This document shows positions 5,801-7,750 of a stretch of DNA of 7,750 nucleotides, piece by piece. Position 1 is the stretch's first letter. The number at the start of each line of letters is the position of its first letter. A program made the translations under genes and the position numbers. Source of the stretch: Parafilimonas sp. (GTDB taxonomy: Bacteria; Bacteroidota; Bacteroidia; Chitinophagales; Chitinophagaceae). The stretch covers positions 1-7,750 of the forward strand of contig JAICKT010000207.1 in assembly GCA_025927795.1 (NCBI GenBank), read 5' to 3'. The notes below the pieces were generated by a model. That model was given only the letters and a program-made list of their open reading frames with translations, was not told the origin of the DNA and did not search any database.

Positions 5801-7750
5801 TGTTTCCAGTTTTGTGTATTTGCCCACTACAGGTTTTGGATACAATCAATCGCATTTATATCAGCATTTAAAATCAACCGGCAACAGAATTTCTCTTGAC
5901 AGCTTCACCAGAAAATGGACGTATGGAAATATAACTTCTATACTTGATATGGATAATGGGGTGTTCCCGTATTTCAGCCAGGATGCGGCTTTCCGCATTC
6001 AGATTAATTACAACACAATTACTGCATCTTCCTGTTTACATGGCTCTGTTGTTTTTAATTTATTTAATCCTGTAACACTTCGCCCATACTACAACCAGTC
6101 AGTTCCATCAACAACGGGAAGCGGAAATTATGGTGGCTTTATGGGCAGCAATGGCACTTGTATTAAGCAAGGAAATGAATATAATTTTGAGTTTCCATAT
6201 TCTGATACAGCAAGCCGTCGCAAAATGCGCGATTTTATGGATTGGATTCCGAACGGTGTATTGGTAACTGCGCGTTTAATTTATTATAGTCCTTATACAC
6301 AAACCGCAGCATTATGGAAATCTGATCAAAATATTTATGGTGTTGGAAACACATTTTACGACAAGCTTAAACAAAATGGTTTTTTACAGCTTGATTCATT
6401 CAGCTTTCCGCGCACATGGGTTTTTAATTATGAAAAAAATAATTCGTTGTATGTGCCCGAATGGCAATTTTCAAGCGGACTTACTGATTTAATAACATAC
6501 AGAAGATATGTAATTTCATCAGACACATTGGGCTTTATTACTTCACCAACATTTGGTCCTGCAAAAGCATGGAAAAATGTTTTATGGAATGGATATAGTC
6601 TTGATGCAAAAAGCGGCGATCAGCCAACCGTTGATGTTATTGGTGTTGATACTTTAAACAATGAAACAGTTTTATATACTTTAAATACGTCGCAACAAAA
6701 TTTTAATATTTCAAACATCAGCGTTTCAAAATATCCTTTCTTAAAATTAAGAATGCGTAATGCAGACAGTATAAATCTTACGCCATATCAATTGCGCTGG
6801 TGGAGAATTTTGTACGACCCTGTTCCTGAAGGAGCACTGGCGCCAAATATTTTATATAAATTCAAAGACAGCGTTTCGCTGGGGCAAACAGATAGCTTAG
6901 CAATTGCATTTAAAAATGTAAGTGAAGTTGCTTTTGCAGATAGCATTAATGTAAACTTAACGGTGTATGATGCGAGCAACAATGCGAATAATATTTCAGT
7001 GAAAAAATTAAAAGCATTAGGTGCAGGCGATACAGCGGTTGTTATTGCTAACATTGCAACATCTGCTTTAAGTGGTTTAAATAATTTATATCTTGATGTA
7101 AATCCATTAAACAATCATCAGCCCGAACAAGTACATTTCAACAATTTTATGTACAGAAATTTGGCAGTGAGCGCAGATATTTATAAACCAGTTCTCGATG
7201 TAACATTTGATGGTGTGCATATTTTAAATAATGATATTGTTGCTGCAAAGCCGCATATACTTATTAAAATGAAGGATGAATCAGATTATTTATTGCTTAA
7301 TGATACTTCGCTTATGAATGTGCAGTTACGTTATCCGGATGGTACACTGCGCCAATTTTATTTTAATACAGATACATTAATATTTACGGCAGCAACATCA
7401 GGCACAAATAATACTGCCTCAATTGATTTTACGCCTTACCTCACTGATGACGGAACATACCAGTTAATTGTGCATGGAAAAGATAAAACAGGCAATACTG
7501 CAGGCAATGTTGATTACACTGTTTCATTTGAAGTGTATAATAAACCGATGATCACAAACATGTTTAATTATCCCAATCCTTTTACAACATCAACTGCGTT
7601 TGTATTTACCGTAACAGGCAGCGAAGTGCCGCAAAACATTCGCATACAAATCTTAACGATAACTGGCAAAATTGTAAAAGAAATTACTAAAGAAGAATTA
7701 GGACCGTTACACATCGGCAGAAATATTACAGATTATAAATGGGATGGTAC
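2850..7750 (+). CDS. porU2: C25 (gingipain)-family peptidase, PorU2-like putative type IX sortase, 3' end beyond window
   Basis: The frame is open for 1633 complete codons and leaves the window without a stop. A signal peptide (MRKYFSILFMCFICCSAFA, cleavage before QQ at about residue 20) directs export. Residues about 25-105 (YKFKVGVSGLYRI, GYIEFWGERNDGLPD) form the N-terminal domain typical of large Bacteroidota C25 proteins. The C25 domain spans about 398-770. The likely catalytic His638 is in LINYFGHSSAS and Cys668 in FIVNGCDAGD, 30 residues apart, close to the 33 of gingipain R, and the domain closes with HGDPALKI (764-771). Then come a CARDB-like module (about 776-890, with LSELNNTV), an FN3-like module (about 895-1000, with YYWRV), a long unassigned region, a second CARDB-like module (about 1336-1445), an Ig-like stretch, and a FlgD-like C-terminal domain starting at NYPNPF (1573-1578). 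P. gingivalis PorU, by comparison, is about 1160 residues. PorU removes C-terminal signals of type IX clients and attaches them to the surface; for this paralogue that role is inferred. The symbol is provisional. Confidence 0.93.
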   Translation, partial: MRKYFSILFMCFICCSAFAQQYYNEWIDFSKTYYKFKVGVSGLYRINQNSLPAALQIVPAEQFQLWRNGKEVALYTSTPSGVLPANGYIEFWGERNDGLPDRNLYKDPNNQLSTDLSLETDTAVYFLTTNTGNNLRVIDDANNVAGTQLQPEQSFLYHFHYDYKKTINRGRAVYYGTDVYSSTYDMGEWWCSGDFYPNISLKLNVGNLYPANTSSTAQLNVSVAGTSIVNGANRTINVIVNNSTVISTNTILNMDAGIISGSLDNALLNAPNTNFTFSDINNLINDHVTVGFIDLAYARQFVFNNTANFKFQLPATATGNYLKISNFLNGGAAPVLYDLTNGKRYTANTSVAGIFQFVLPPSVSERNLVMASEDVSNVHTINSFITKNFINYALTANQGNYLIISNKILGIGANQPVDAYRQYRSSVAGGSFNAKIYDIDDLIDEFAYGIKQHPLSVKNFLRYARNTFSVAPKFAFLVGKAVTYNDARMHETSSYYQKLCLVPTFGWPASDNLLASNDLSPLPATPIGRLSAITQTEVQNYLDKVKEYEATQKNNTQTIAAKAWMKTMVHVVGADDVGLNASLSADMNSYKAIAQDTLYGANVYTFNKTTSTAGANVLDALMGQLFGNGIGLINYFGHSSASILDYNLNKPQDYNNPGKYPVFIVNGCDAGDIFSFDTARFNTFNSLSEAWVLAKNRGSIAYIASTHFGIENYLNVYNRAFYNSFSRTNYNAPVSYNLKDAVSSLIGNGSDFTATLHAEESVLHGDPALKINSFPKPDFDIEAQNVIINPTFVSVADNNFKVKCYFYNLGKATGDSVSVLIQRKFPDGTTAVLFSQKIKSVHYIDSVEITVPVVATRDKGENTLTVTIDNDNKYDELSELNNTVTTNFFIYEDELTPVYPYNFSIVNKQNIKLYASTANPVVPLRSYLMEMDTTELFNSALKTTQTISSVGGVIEFNSTIPFTDSTVYYWRVAPVPSSGNYIWNVSSFVYLPTTGFGYNQSHLYQHLKSTGNRISLDSFTRKWTYGNITSILDMDNGVFPYFSQDAAFRIQINYNTITASSCLHGSVVFNLFNPVTLRPYYNQSVPSTTGSGNYGGFMGSNGTCIKQGNEYNFEFPYSDTASRRKMRDFMDWIPNGVLVTARLIYYSPYTQTAALWKSDQNIYGVGNTFYDKLKQNGFLQLDSFSFPRTWVFNYEKNNSLYVPEWQFSSGLTDLITYRRYVISSDTLGFITSPTFGPAKAWKNVLWNGYSLDAKSGDQPTVDVIGVDTLNNETVLYTLNTSQQNFNISNISVSKYPFLKLRMRNADSINLTPYQLRWWRILYDPVPEGALAPNILYKFKDSVSLGQTDSLAIAFKNVSEVAFADSINVNLTVYDASNNANNISVKKLKALGAGDTAVVIANIATSALSGLNNLYLDVNPLNNHQPEQVHFNNFMYRNLAVSADIYKPVLDVTFDGVHILNNDIVAAKPHILIKMKDESDYLLLNDTSLMNVQLRYPDGTLRQFYFNTDTLIFTAATSGTNNTASIDFTPYLTDDGTYQLIVHGKDKTGNTAGNVDYTVSFEVYNKPMITNMFNYPNPFTTSTAFVFTVTGSEVPQNIRIQILTITGKIVKEITKEELGPLHIGRNITDYKWDG

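Noticed and set aside
6788..7114. 108-codon minus-strand open frame inside the C25 gene
   Set aside because: It is antisense to the second CARDB-like module and has no independent promoter or homology signal that I can see.

Overview
The window is AT-rich DNA from a member of the Bacteroidota, most likely a Chitinophagaceae-like genome. The reasons are a PorV/PorQ-type outer-membrane barrel next to a giant gingipain-type (C25) protein, which are hallmarks of type IX secretion; a TAnnTTTG-type promoter; and start codons without clear Shine-Dalgarno sequences. The family-level placement is inference from the protein style, not from a phylogenetic test.

Left part (1-1326), all read on the minus strand. 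A complete 377-residue tyrosine recombinase occupies 193-1326. Past its stop codon lies a short intergenic stretch with a good Bacteroidota-type promoter (84-111). This promoter would drive a second gene that starts at 52 and runs off the left edge. A two-block inverted repeat (92-178) has one arm exactly over the -33 element and spacer of this promoter. A recombinase gene next to inverted repeats at a promoter is the layout of phase-variable DNA inversion, so this is the most interesting hypothesis here, although the repeats are short.

Middle (1327-1665). This divergent intergenic region contains a sharply bounded GC-rich island (1433-1527, 69 of 95 bases G or C) packed with direct and inverted repeats, set between very AT-rich flanks. 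It looks like a dispersed repeat or structured element.

Right part (1666-7750), plus strand. A PorV/PorQ-family outer-membrane beta-barrel gene (1666-2853) overlaps by ATGA with a very long C25-family peptidase gene (2850 to beyond the right edge, at least 1633 codons). The latter has a signal peptide, an N-terminal domain, a C25 catalytic domain with a His/Cys pair, several Ig/CARDB-like modules and a FlgD-like C-terminal domain. It resembles the proteins annotated as putative type IX sortase PorU2. The two genes are probably co-transcribed and translationally coupled. By analogy with PorU-PorV they may work together at the outer membrane in processing or anchoring type IX secretion clients.
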